DNA from: Gleimia sp. 6138-11-ORH1
GTDB taxonomy: Bacteria; Actinomycetota; Actinomycetes; Actinomycetales; Actinomycetaceae
Assembly: GCF_024814355.1 (NCBI RefSeq)
Contig: NZ_JANUXV010000001.1
Coordinates: forward strand, 620,001 to 684,000
Length of the DNA stretch: 64,000 bases
Reading direction: 5' to 3'
Position numbers and translations under genes: made by a program. Under the pieces are notes generated by a model, which did no database searches, had not been told where the DNA came from, and saw nothing but the letters and a program-made list of their open reading frames with translations. Of the stretch, positions 6,693 to 15,500 are shown one piece after another (the stretch's first letter is position 1; each line of letters opens with the position of its first letter).

Positions 6693-9380
6693 TTAAGCAC
6701 CAATGATTGCTTGCTTCACAGCTTCAATTGCGGCAGGTACCGCAGTAGGATCTTGACCGCCACCTTGGGCAATGTCGTCGCGACCACCGCCGCCTCCCTT
6801 TAGGGTTTGCGCGGCAGTTCTTACCAGGGCACCAGCTTTAACTCCCAGCTTACGGGCAGCTTCATTAGTGGCCACCACTACCTGTGGGCGTTCTCCGATT
6901 ACCCCAATGGCTGCTACTACTGCGGGGGTGGCTTCACCCAGGCGAGCTCGAACATCCATAACTAGGGTGCGTAATGCGTCGGTAGAAGCTGCTTCGCTCA
7001 GGCTAACAACCACGCTATCAACCTTACCCAGGCGTTCAGCTTGGCTGGCGAACTCAGCGGCTTTAGCTAGTAGCTGGGCTTCTCCTAACTTAGCGATCTG
7101 CTTTTCAGCGTCTTTTAGTTTCTTCAGCAAGGTTTCAATCTTGCTGGGGAGTTCTTCACTCTTACCACCTACCAGGCCGGTAAGTTGAGAGACCAGCGCG
7201 TGTTCTTTAGCTTGGAATACGCGGGCTCCGTCACCAACCAAGGCGTCGATCCGGCGAACTCCGGAACCGATTGAGGCTTCCCCTAACAGAGCAACCCGGC
7301 CAATATGACCGGTGGTGGGAACGTGAGTGCCGGCGCAAAGTTCCACAGACCAGCCGTCACCGATATTAACTACGCGCACCTCTTTGCCGTACTTTTCACC
7401 GAAAAGTGCCATTGCTCCCTGTGCTTTTGCTTCGTCAATATCCATAACCGCGTCGGTAATGGAGAGGTTATTAGCCAGCATTTGGTTAACGCGACCTTCC
7501 AATTCACCAAGCACATCAGTGGGAACTGCTGCTGTGTGGCGGAAGTCAAAACGCAACCGGCTTGGAGAATTTTCCGAACCAGCTTGGGTTGCCCCTTCGC
7601 CAATCAACTCATGGAGTCCTTTATGTACCATGTGGGTAGCGGTGTGGGCACGGGCAATTGCGATACGGCGCTCCACATCAATTTTCGCAACCGCTGCTTC
7701 ACCCAGGGCCAGTGTTCCTTCAACTAAACGTCCGCGGTGAACACTGAGTCCCTTAATGGGAGCTTGAACGTCATCAATTTCGATGATGGCTCCCCCGCTG
7801 GTACGGATTGTCCCGTGGTCAGCAAGCTGTCCGCCCATTTCTGCCCAGAATGGAGTCTTATCAAGGATGACTTCCACGTCGGCTGGGCCGGTAATGACTG
7901 GTACAGCAGCGCCCTCGGAAATAATCCCAGAAACTACCGCCTCAACTTCTGTTTCAGTGTATCCCAAGAAAGTGGAGCCGCCACCGAGTTGAGTTTGGAA
8001 CTCGTGGTAGATGCGGGAATCAACGTGGCCAGCTTTCTTTGCCAACGCATCTTGCCGGGCACGAGTCTTTTGTTCCAGCATTAGTTCACGGAAACGAGCC
8101 TCATCAACGTCTACACCCTGTTCTTTCGCCATTTCTAAGGTGAGGTCAATCGGGAATCCGTAGGTGTCGTGAAGTTGGAAAGCTTCTTCTCCGGATAGTT
8201 TTGTACTTTCCCCACTTGCTTTAGCTTTGGCTACGGCCGTATCTAAAATAGTGGTTCCTGCAGTCAGAGTCCGGCGGAAAGTTTCTTCTTCAGCATAAGC
8301 AATGTCAGCAATCCGATCCCAGTTGGTTTCTAACTCTGGGTAAGAGGCTTTCATTGCGTCGCGGGAAACTGGCATTAAAGTTGGTAGGGTTGCGGTATCC
8401 ACTCCGAGTAAACGCATGGAACGAACTGCGCGGCGAATTAGGCGGCGTAGCACGTAACCGCGTCCATCATTACCTGGTACTACCCCATCGTTAATTAGCA
8501 TCATAGAAGAGCGAATGTGGTCTGCAACAATTCGCATCCGCACGTCATCTTCAGGGTCGTTCCCAGCCAAATAGGTGCGGCCTGACATCATTTCTGCCGC
8601 GGTAATTACCGGGCGAACTTCGTCAATTTCGTACATATTTGGCTTGTCTTGTAGGACGAAGGCAAGTCGTTCTAAGCCAGCACCAGTATCGATTGCTTTT
8701 GAGTCTAGTTCACCCAGCAGCGGATAGTCTTTTCCGGTGCCTTCCCCGCGGAGATATTGGTCAAATACCAAGTTCCATACTTCCAGGTAGCGGTCGCCAC
8801 CGGGATCAACATTTCCGCCGACGGCTTCGGGGCCGTAAGCAGGGCCGCGGTCATAGTGCCATTCTGCACAGGGGCCGGCGGGGCCGGGCTGGCCGGTATC
8901 CCAGAAGTTTTCATGTCGCGGTAAACGGACGATATGTTTAGGGTCGAGTCCGATTTTTTTAGTCAGCACATTGTAGGATTCCGCGTCCTCTTCCCAGAGG
9001 GTTACCCAAAGGCGGTCTCCGTCTAAACCGTAGTGTCCGGTTTCTTGGCTACCGGTGAGTAGTTCCCAAGCGTAGTCAATCGCACCTTCTTTGAAGTAAT
9101 CTCCGAATGAGAAGTTGCCATTCATTTGGAAGAAAGTGCCGTGGCGAGTTGTCCGCCCTACATTTTCAATGTCGTTGGTGCGTAGACATTTTTGGACTGA
9201 GGCTGCCCGGGGCCACGGGGCGGGTTCAGTACCAATAATGTAGGGAATAAAAGGAACCATTCCCGCAATGGTAAAGAGAATTGACGGGTCTGGGGAAACT
9301 AATGGTACCGAGGGGCGAATCTCGTGGTCATTTAGTCGGAAGTAGTCCTTCCAACGTTGGGCAATTTCAGAAGTGCGCAT
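6693..9380 (-). CDS. alaS: Alanyl-tRNA synthetase
   Basis: Charges tRNA-Ala and edits mischarged Ser/Gly. Order of domains: class II catalytic core (RTTRHGTFFQMNGNFSFGDY near residue 75; GAGLERLAFVLQ near 240), tRNA-recognition region, editing domain with the zinc/editing motifs HTATH (about residue 578) and CAGTH (about 682), then the C-Ala/DHHA1 domain with a Gly-rich GGGGGRDDIAQGGGQD motif near the end. I chose ATG at 9380 (MRTSEIAQRW), which matches the usual N-terminus of the family; an in-frame start at 9407 adds nine residues. With 895 aa the length is typical. First gene of the alaS-ruvX-mltG-aroE run. Confidence 0.95.
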   Translation of the reverse strand: MRTSEIAQRWKDYFRLNDHEIRPSVPLVSPDPSILFTIAGMVPFIPYIIGTEPAPWPRAASVQKCLRTNDIENVGRTTRHGTFFQMNGNFSFGDYFKEGAIDYAWELLTGSQETGHYGLDGDRLWVTLWEEDAESYNVLTKKIGLDPKHIVRLPRHENFWDTGQPGPAGPCAEWHYDRGPAYGPEAVGGNVDPGGDRYLEVWNLVFDQYLRGEGTGKDYPLLGELDSKAIDTGAGLERLAFVLQDKPNMYEIDEVRPVITAAEMMSGRTYLAGNDPEDDVRMRIVADHIRSSMMLINDGVVPGNDGRGYVLRRLIRRAVRSMRLLGVDTATLPTLMPVSRDAMKASYPELETNWDRIADIAYAEEETFRRTLTAGTTILDTAVAKAKASGESTKLSGEEAFQLHDTYGFPIDLTLEMAKEQGVDVDEARFRELMLEQKTRARQDALAKKAGHVDSRIYHEFQTQLGGGSTFLGYTETEVEAVVSGIISEGAAVPVITGPADVEVILDKTPFWAEMGGQLADHGTIRTSGGAIIEIDDVQAPIKGLSVHRGRLVEGTLALGEAAVAKIDVERRIAIARAHTATHMVHKGLHELIGEGATQAGSENSPSRLRFDFRHTAAVPTDVLGELEGRVNQMLANNLSITDAVMDIDEAKAQGAMALFGEKYGKEVRVVNIGDGWSVELCAGTHVPTTGHIGRVALLGEASIGSGVRRIDALVGDGARVFQAKEHALVSQLTGLVGGKSEELPSKIETLLKKLKDAEKQIAKLGEAQLLAKAAEFASQAERLGKVDSVVVSLSEAASTDALRTLVMDVRARLGEATPAVVAAIGVIGERPQVVVATNEAARKLGVKAGALVRTAAQTLKGGGGGRDDIAQGGGQDPTAVPAAIEAVKQAIIGA

Positions 9381-9500
9381 TGCTTCTCTATTTCTCACCG
9401 GGGACACTGCGTATGAGCGTCTCTTTTAAGGTACTTTAACTTGACTATCATACCGAATCTTCAGGTTTACTCTAAAGTTGAAGCCGATATGTGTTAGTGT

Positions 9501-9535
9501 GAAAGCCCCCTCACGCTGGGCATGAGGGGGCTTTC
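9501..9535 (-). terminator. Hairpin terminator after rpsD
   Basis: A 13-bp perfect stem (GAAAGCCCCCTCA / TGAGGGGGCTTTC) with a 9-nt loop lies just beyond the rpsD stop and upstream of alaS. No long T-run follows on the minus strand, so termination strength is uncertain. Confidence 0.7.
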
Positions 9536-9546
9536 AATTACTAGAC

Positions 9547-10167
9547 TCAGCGTGAGTAGTATTCAACGATTAGCTGTTCGTCAGCAATAACTGGAACTTC
9601 AGGACGTTCGGGGCGACGTACCAAGGTCGCGCGGAGACGTTCGAGTTCTACATCTAGGTACGCAGGAACTGGGGCTAGTACATCGCGGTGTACGCCAGCT
9701 GCTGCGATTTCGAATGGAACAGTGGTCTGGGACTTTGGCTTAACCTGAATGGTCTGTCCTGGCTTTACGCGGAAAGATGGACGGTCAACAATCTGGCCAT
9801 CTACCAGGATGTGACGGTGTACAACTACCTGACGTGCCTGTGCGATAGTGCGAGCGAAACCTGCGCGCAATACCAGTGCGTCTAAACGCATTTCCAGTAG
9901 TTCAACCAGGTTGAAGCCAGTCTTACCTTCGGCGCGAAGGGCTTCTTCGAATGCGCGACGCATCTGTGCTTCACGGATGCCGTACTGTGCGCGAAGACGC
10001 TGCTTTTCCTTCAAACGTACTGCGTAGTCGGATTCTTGACGGCGACGAGCGCGGCCATGCTGTCCTGGTGCGTAGGGGCGACGTTCCATGAAACGTGCTG
10101 CTTTAGGGGTAAGTGCAATCCCCAGGGCGCGAGATAAACGCACCTGACGGCGGGAACGGTTTGCCAT
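9547..10167 (-). CDS. rpsD: 30S ribosomal protein S4
   Basis: Primary 16S rRNA-binding protein that starts assembly of the 30S body. The 206-residue protein shows the S4 N-terminal domain (RPYAPGQHGRARRRQ), the S4 RNA-binding domain (LEMRLDALVLRAGFARTIAQARQVVVHRHILVDG) and the usual KPGQTI strand. The N-terminal zinc-knuckle cysteines of C+ S4 proteins are absent, so this is a C- form. It has a strong upstream AAAAGGAG and stands alone, not in the rpsM-rpsK-rpoA operon, as in several actinobacteria. A 3' hairpin follows. Confidence 0.95.
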   Translation of the reverse strand: MANRSRRQVRLSRALGIALTPKAARFMERRPYAPGQHGRARRRQESDYAVRLKEKQRLRAQYGIREAQMRRAFEEALRAEGKTGFNLVELLEMRLDALVLRAGFARTIAQARQVVVHRHILVDGQIVDRPSFRVKPGQTIQVKPKSQTTVPFEIAAAGVHRDVLAPVPAYLDVELERLRATLVRRPERPEVPVIADEQLIVEYYSR

Positions 10168-10211
10168 GTTGGCTCCTTTTTCTTCCTGTTTCTTTTACTT
10201 ATGAAAACATA

Positions 10212-10230
10212 CGATTTCGTGCTGAAATCG
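10212..10230 (-). promoter_or_regulatory. rpsD: Hairpin in the rpsD leader
   Basis: A 7-bp perfect stem (CGATTTC / GAAATCG) with a 5-nt loop lies about 45 nt upstream of the rpsD start. S4 is a known translational autoregulator in other bacteria, so a leader structure is plausible, but no match to a described S4-binding fold can be shown here. Confidence 0.3.
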
Positions 10231-10295
10231 CACGGGGCCACCTAAATCTTCCGTCACTTTAGAGTTCCGGAGGTGAAGTGGATAAGACCCCAGGT

Positions 10296-10325
10296 GTTGT
10301 CTGAGCTTTATAGCTAGCGGACAAC
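10296..10325. terminator. Hairpin downstream of rarA
   Basis: GTTGTC ... GACAAC flank an inner AGCT/AGCT pairing, followed on the plus strand by six T. The hairpin begins 10 bp past the rarA stop, which lies on the minus strand. On that strand it is preceded by an A-run and has no following T-run, so it may act as a weak or bidirectional terminator. Confidence 0.35.
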
Positions 10326-10334
10326 TTTTTTAGT

Positions 10335-11675
10335 CTACCTTATCTTTAGTAAAGAACGTATCTTCTCTAGGCGTTTCGTGAGCGATCCCTCATAGCCGTT
10401 GGTGGTTGGCTGATAGTATTGCCGGCCTCGTAAACTTTCCGGCAGATATTCTTGGGCAACTACCCCATAGGGTGCCTCATGCGCGTAGAGGTATCCTTGC
10501 CCATGTCCCAGTTCTTTTGCCCCCGCATAGTGTCCGTCGCGCAGATGGAGGGGAACCTGCCCACTTTTTCCCGCTCTAATATCGGCGATGGCAGTGTCTA
10601 TCGCCAGATAAGCCGCATTTGATTTCGGGGCGGTAGCAACTGCTACTACTGCTTGTGCCAGGATAATCCGTGCTTCTGGCATTCCGATTAGCTGGACTGC
10701 TTGGGCAGCAGAAACTGTCAGCGGGAGAACTGTGGGGTCAGCCATGCCAACATCTTCACTGGCACAGATCATAATTCTTCGAGCGATATAGCGGGGATCT
10801 TCACCGGCTTCTAACATTCTCGCTAGATAGTGGATGGCTGCATCAACATCTGATCCGCGCATTGATTTAATAAATGCGCTGGTAACGTCGTAGTGTCCGT
10901 CTTCTCCGTAGTTGATTAACGCAACGTCAGCGGCTTTAACTACTTCCGCTTCACTGATTTCCGTACGTTCGTCATCTAGGGCGGTTTGGGCTGCTGCTTC
11001 AAGAATGGTTAATGACCGCCGGGCATCTGCCCCTGCTAACCGTACGATCAGTTCTTTTGCCGAGGTCGTAATGCTAACGCGGTTGTCTAAACCATTTTTT
11101 GCCTTGAGTGCGCGATCTAAAAGGGTGCTTATTTCAGCGTCGGTTAGCGGATTTAATGTCAGAAGAATGGAACGAGAAAGCAGCGGGCCAATCACCGAAA
11201 ATGAGGGATTTTCAGTAGTGGCAGCAACTAAAGTTACCCATCTATTTTCAACTGCTGGGAGAAGCGAGTCTTGCTGGCTTTTTGAAAAACGGTGTACTTC
11301 GTCGATGAAAAGGATGGTTTCTTTTCCTTCTGTAGCCAGTAGCCGTTTAGCGTGGGCGATTACTTCTCTAACTTCTTTTACTCCCCCAGAAACTGCTGAA
11401 ACTTCGGCGAATTCTCTTCCCGATGACTCTGCCATTAGGTAGGCGAGCGTAGTTTTGCCGACTCCGGGTGGGCCCCAGAGGATTACCGAGGTAACGGCTT
11501 TAGTGGGGTCGGCAGGTTCTAGGAGCCGGCGTAGTGGCGATCCGGGGGTAAGTAGGTGCTGCTGCCCCACTATTTGGTCGATATTTTTGGGGCGCATCCG
11601 CGCAGCCAGGGGGGCGCGCGCAGTAAACTGAGGAATTCCTTGAGCTGTGGTTACTGCAGAATCAAATATATCCAT
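10335..11675 (-). CDS. rarA: Replication-associated recombination protein A (AAA+ ATPase)
   Basis: AAA+ ATPase of the RarA/MgsA/WRNIP1 family, acting at stalled replication forks. Walker A is GPPGVGKTT (about residues 69-77), Walker B is ILFIDEVHRFS, sensor 1 is AATTENPSF, and an arginine-finger region LLSRS follows. The C-terminal half has the family-specific RRIMICASEDVGMADP and the tetramerisation region ending YYQPTTNGYEGSLTKRLEKI. It resembles RuvB and DNA polymerase clamp-loader subunits, but the C-terminal motifs are specific to RarA. 446 aa is normal. It lies upstream of rpsD on the same strand with its own downstream hairpin. Confidence 0.93.
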   Translation of the reverse strand: MDIFDSAVTTAQGIPQFTARAPLAARMRPKNIDQIVGQQHLLTPGSPLRRLLEPADPTKAVTSVILWGPPGVGKTTLAYLMAESSGREFAEVSAVSGGVKEVREVIAHAKRLLATEGKETILFIDEVHRFSKSQQDSLLPAVENRWVTLVAATTENPSFSVIGPLLSRSILLTLNPLTDAEISTLLDRALKAKNGLDNRVSITTSAKELIVRLAGADARRSLTILEAAAQTALDDERTEISEAEVVKAADVALINYGEDGHYDVTSAFIKSMRGSDVDAAIHYLARMLEAGEDPRYIARRIMICASEDVGMADPTVLPLTVSAAQAVQLIGMPEARIILAQAVVAVATAPKSNAAYLAIDTAIADIRAGKSGQVPLHLRDGHYAGAKELGHGQGYLYAHEAPYGVVAQEYLPESLRGRQYYQPTTNGYEGSLTKRLEKIRSLLKIR

Positions 11676-11731
11676 CTATAGGTGTAGATTTCTTTTTGGG
11701 AACTAGCTGGTTAGAGATCAGGAATAACAGT

Positions 11732-12346
11732 TTAGAACAGTTCTAAACTTCCTGCCCCTTCTCGGACGACTACGGGGGAGGCTTCCGTGTAGTCAATAAC
11801 GGTGGTGGCACCTTGGTTTCCGGTAGTGGAGGCAACCACTAAGTCAAGCTGTGCTCCGATTTTTTCCATTACTTCTTCAGGGTCCCAAAGTGCTTCGGTT
11901 TCACCTGGCAGAATTAGGGTTGAGCATAGAAGTGGCTGGCCCAGTTCCTTAATTAATTCCAGGGTGAGTCGGTGGTCTGGAATCCGAATACCGATTGTAT
12001 GCTTCTTTTTATTTAGCATCATCCGAGGGATTTCTTTGGTTCCTTGGAGGATAAAGGTGTAGGGGCCGGGGGTTACTGCTTTAATCGCTCGAAATGCGCG
12101 ATTGCCTACATGGACTAGGCTGCCCAGTTGCCCAAAATCGTGGCACAGGAGTGAAAAATTATGTTTTTCGTCAAGGTTACGAATCTGTCGAATGGTGTCC
12201 ATTCCGCGTTTATTTCCCATTTGTGTGCAGATGGCGTATCCCGAGTCAGTTGGGAGGGCGATTACTCCCCCTTTTTCGAGGGCGGCAACTACCTGTTTCA
12301 GCAGGCGAGGTTGCGGATTATCAGGGTGGATCTCTAAGTAGCTCAT
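11732..12346 (-). CDS. yciO: YciO-type YrdC/Sua5-domain protein
   Basis: Member of the Sua5/YrdC/YciO family. Sua5/YrdC make threonylcarbamoyl-AMP for the t6A tRNA modification; YciO proteins share the fold but their role is less certain. The sequence resembles E. coli YciO along its length as I recall it: IHPDNPQPRLL at the start, PTDSGYAI, RNLDEKHNFSLLCHD, TPGPYTFILQGTKEIPR, and TTVIDYTEASPVVVREG near the end. It has 204 residues and no extra Sua5 C-terminal domain. There is no Shine-Dalgarno site before the ATG, but TATCCT ends 6 nt upstream, suggesting a leaderless mRNA. Confidence 0.88.
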   Translation of the reverse strand: MSYLEIHPDNPQPRLLKQVVAALEKGGVIALPTDSGYAICTQMGNKRGMDTIRQIRNLDEKHNFSLLCHDFGQLGSLVHVGNRAFRAIKAVTPGPYTFILQGTKEIPRMMLNKKKHTIGIRIPDHRLTLELIKELGQPLLCSTLILPGETEALWDPEEVMEKIGAQLDLVVASTTGNQGATTVIDYTEASPVVVREGAGSLELF

Positions 12347-12358
12347 ATTCTAAGGATA
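12347..12358 (-). promoter_or_regulatory. Leaderless -10 element of yciO
   Basis: On the minus strand TATCCT is followed by six bases and then the ATG of yciO. The spacing places the transcription start at the start codon. No ribosome-binding site and no clear -35 box are visible. Confidence 0.35.
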
Positions 12359-12579
12359 CTCTGTTCGGTCTCTATAAACTGGAGAAAGAACTTTTATTTT
12401 TAAAAGAAAAGTCCTTGTTCGGGGTCATGTTAATAGAGGGATTTACAGGTAACAAATTTGCGTCAGTAAATGAGCAGGTATAAATGCCATATATTTGCTC
12501 TGTTAGACTAATGGTGCGATATTTTGACATTTATTGCCTAATCGCTGTCTTTATCCCGTTAAATATCCCATATTATGCC

Positions 12580-12590
12580 AGGAGGCAGTT
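12580..12590 (+). promoter_or_regulatory. Ribosome-binding site deciding the TTG start of the surface nuclease
   Basis: AGGAGG ends 5 nt before the TTG at 12591. The protein from this TTG begins with a textbook signal peptide, whereas the longer reading frame from 12534 would place about 19 unrelated residues in front of it. Confidence 0.8.
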
Positions 12591-15500
12591 TTGAAAAAAC
12601 TAACAAACCGGCTCCGTATGCTGGGAACAGCTACAGCATTGACGCTGTTGCTTGCACCGCTCGGCTCGCTTGTACATGCCGCACCTGCTGCTGATGTTCC
12701 ACTTGAAAAAACTATTCAAGAGGTCCAGGGCAACGGTGCCAGCTCTCCCCTACTTACTGCTGACGGGAAAGGCCCGCTGGTAAGCATTAAAGGGGTGGTA
12801 ACTTCTGTTAATGTTACCGATCAGCACCGTAAGGGTTTCTTTATTCAAACCCCCGGCACCGCAGAGGAAATTCCGGTAGGCGGTTCTCACGGTATTTTTA
12901 TCAGTTTGGTGAAGAAAACCCTCCATCATGCTCCGCAGGTGGGTCAGTGTGTCACCGTGGTTGGAAATGTCGATGAAATGGGCAATTCTAAATCGAATCG
13001 CCTGACTCGCCTTGAAAATATTAAGTCTGTAACTGTCTCTGCGGAGGCTTGTGCTCCCGTTAAAGCGGTTGCCTTAACTGAGATCCCAACTGATGAGCAG
13101 CTGGAATTGTTGGAAGGTATGTTGGTGCGCCCCCAGGGTGAGTTCCAGATTACTTCAACAAAAGATTTCCATAAAAAAGGGGTTTTGGAGCTTGCTAATA
13201 AAGTAAATCCGGGGCACAAAGTTCTTTTAGATGATGGTGTTCATACTCATTTGAAGAACTCTCCGTTGCCTTTCATCCCTGAAAATGTAACTGTCTCTGT
13301 GGGAGATACCCTTAGTTTCCATTCTGACGTATTAGTTGATGTAAATGGCGCTCTGCGTCTACAACCTTTACTGCCGGTGGCGGGAACAACTAACTCACCT
13401 GTTTCAATTACTAAGGCAGGTGAAAATCCACCGGCTCCGAAACCTGATGAAACTCCGGATCCGGGAGGTAACCCAAATCCAGGTGGCGGAACTAACCCAA
13501 CTCCGCCTCCAGCTTCAGGTAATGAACAACCCATTTCAGCAGTACAGGGCACCGGTTTTAAGTCTCCACTTGAGAACCAGCCAGTGACTGTTAAAGGTGT
13601 CGTTACAGCTCGTTACCCTCACGGTAATATTAATGGCTTCTATATCCAGACCCCGGGCAGCGGAAAAACTGCCCCCACTAATGGTTCTGAAGCTATCTTC
13701 ATTTATACGGGGAAAAATAACACCACAGCTTTACCTGAAATAGGAAACTGCGTGAAGGTAGCTGGTACGGTTAAAGAGCACGCTGCAGCAAAAAATCCTA
13801 CTGAAGAGCAGTTCACTACGCAGATTACAGATCCAACAATTACTGCGCTTAACGATTGTGATCCGGTAACAACTTTGGAACTTGCGAAACTTCCCCAAAC
13901 CGCAGCTGAATCCGAAGCTATCGAAGGTATGCTCATCAAACCACAGCAAAAGCTGGTAGTGACGGATAACTACGAGTTAAATACTTTCGGGGTAGTTGGT
14001 CTTTCTAAGAGCGGGAAGCTACTTCCTCAAGCAACTGATGTTGCTCGTCCAGGTCAGGCTGCTGAAGCCGTCGAAGCGCAAAATAAAGCAGATTTTATTA
14101 AACTTGACGATGGTGTGTCTTGGAATTACATGTCACGGCAAAAAGCTAGTGATCCAAAACCTAATCCGAATCCGCGTGATTTTGCACTTCCCTACGTAAC
14201 CAAAGAAAACCCAGTACGTTTGGGGGCTGCGGTTACTTTCACTGACGGTGTGATTTACGAATACCGCTATGGGTGGGTTCTACAGGCACGTCAGCCGGTT
14301 CATGGTTTAGAGAACTCTTCGGTGCAGATTGAGAACAATCGCCCGCAGGCGGCTCCCCAGGTTCAGGGTGATGTTAAGATCGCTACCTATAACGTATTGA
14401 ATTACTTCGTGCATTTAGGTAAAGACCATAAGTGTCGGTTCTATGCTGACCGCGATGGTAATCCAGTTGTTTCCAATGGTTGTAGTGTTCGTGGAGCCTA
14501 TTCTGAAGCTGCGTTTCAAGATCAACAGGCTAAAATTGTTACTGCGATTAACAAATTAAATGCCGACGTTGTAGGTCTTGAAGAGGTAGAAAACTCCTCT
14601 AAGTTCGGTAAGGATCGAGATTTTGCGTTAGCTCATTTAGTTTCAAAACTCAACGAAGCTGGTGGAACTTGGGATTACGTACGTAGCCCGCAGACTGTTC
14701 CTAACAACGGTGATTTCATTCGTACCGCCTTCATCTTCAATAAGACGAAGGTTAAACCGGTGGGAGATTCAGAAATCCTGGCAGACCCCTCCTACAACAA
14801 CCTGGCTCGTTCCCCGTTAGCACAAAAATTCACTCCAGTTGTGGGTGAAAAGCAAACGGGTACAGATTTCGTTGTGGTAGTTAATCACTTTAAATCAAAG
14901 CGCCCTCCAAGAGGTGGAAGTAACCCAGAGCAGCAGGATCAGCAAGACGGTCAAGGCGGTTGGAATCCAAAACGCGTTGAACAAGCTGAGGCTTTAGCAA
15001 ACTGGGTAAATGCCACTTATGCAAATACTCCAGTTTTCTTGATTGGTGATTTTAACTCTTATTCTCAAGAAGATCCCATCGTTGCATTTGCAAACCTTGG
15101 TTTCACTAAGGTACCCACCCAGGGGCATTCCTACCTGTTCGGCGGACGAGTAGGATCCTTAGATCACGCAATCACCAACCCTGCTGGTCAGGCAATTGTC
15201 AATGGTAAAGCTCAGGTATGGGAGATTAACGCCCATGAACCTGTTGCCTTAGAATATTCTCGGAAGAACTACACGGCGTCGGATCTTTACACTACTGATG
15301 AGTTCCGTTCCTCTGACCATAATCCAGAGATTTTCGGCATTAATGTCATCAAAGAAAAAGACACTAATCCAAAACCACCGGAAGGCGACAAACCTGTTCC
15401 CCCTCCGGCAGTTAATCTGAAACCGATTTCTGAGATTCAAGGAACCGGCATGAAGTCCCCTCTGGTAGGACAAACTGTTACTACTAAGGGTGTCGTCACA

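Noticed and set aside
6772-9000. Long plus-strand open frames opposite alaS
   Set aside because: They are shadows of alaS with biased Arg/Ser/Ala composition and no motif.
12524-12576. TTGACA at 12524 as nuclease promoter
   Set aside because: No acceptable -10 box at 16-19 bp; the TATTAT at 12571 is too far and would start RNA in the ribosome-binding site.
12534-12590. Upstream TTG giving a longer nuclease
   Set aside because: The extra 19 residues would precede a complete signal peptide, and the AGGAGG lies before the second TTG.
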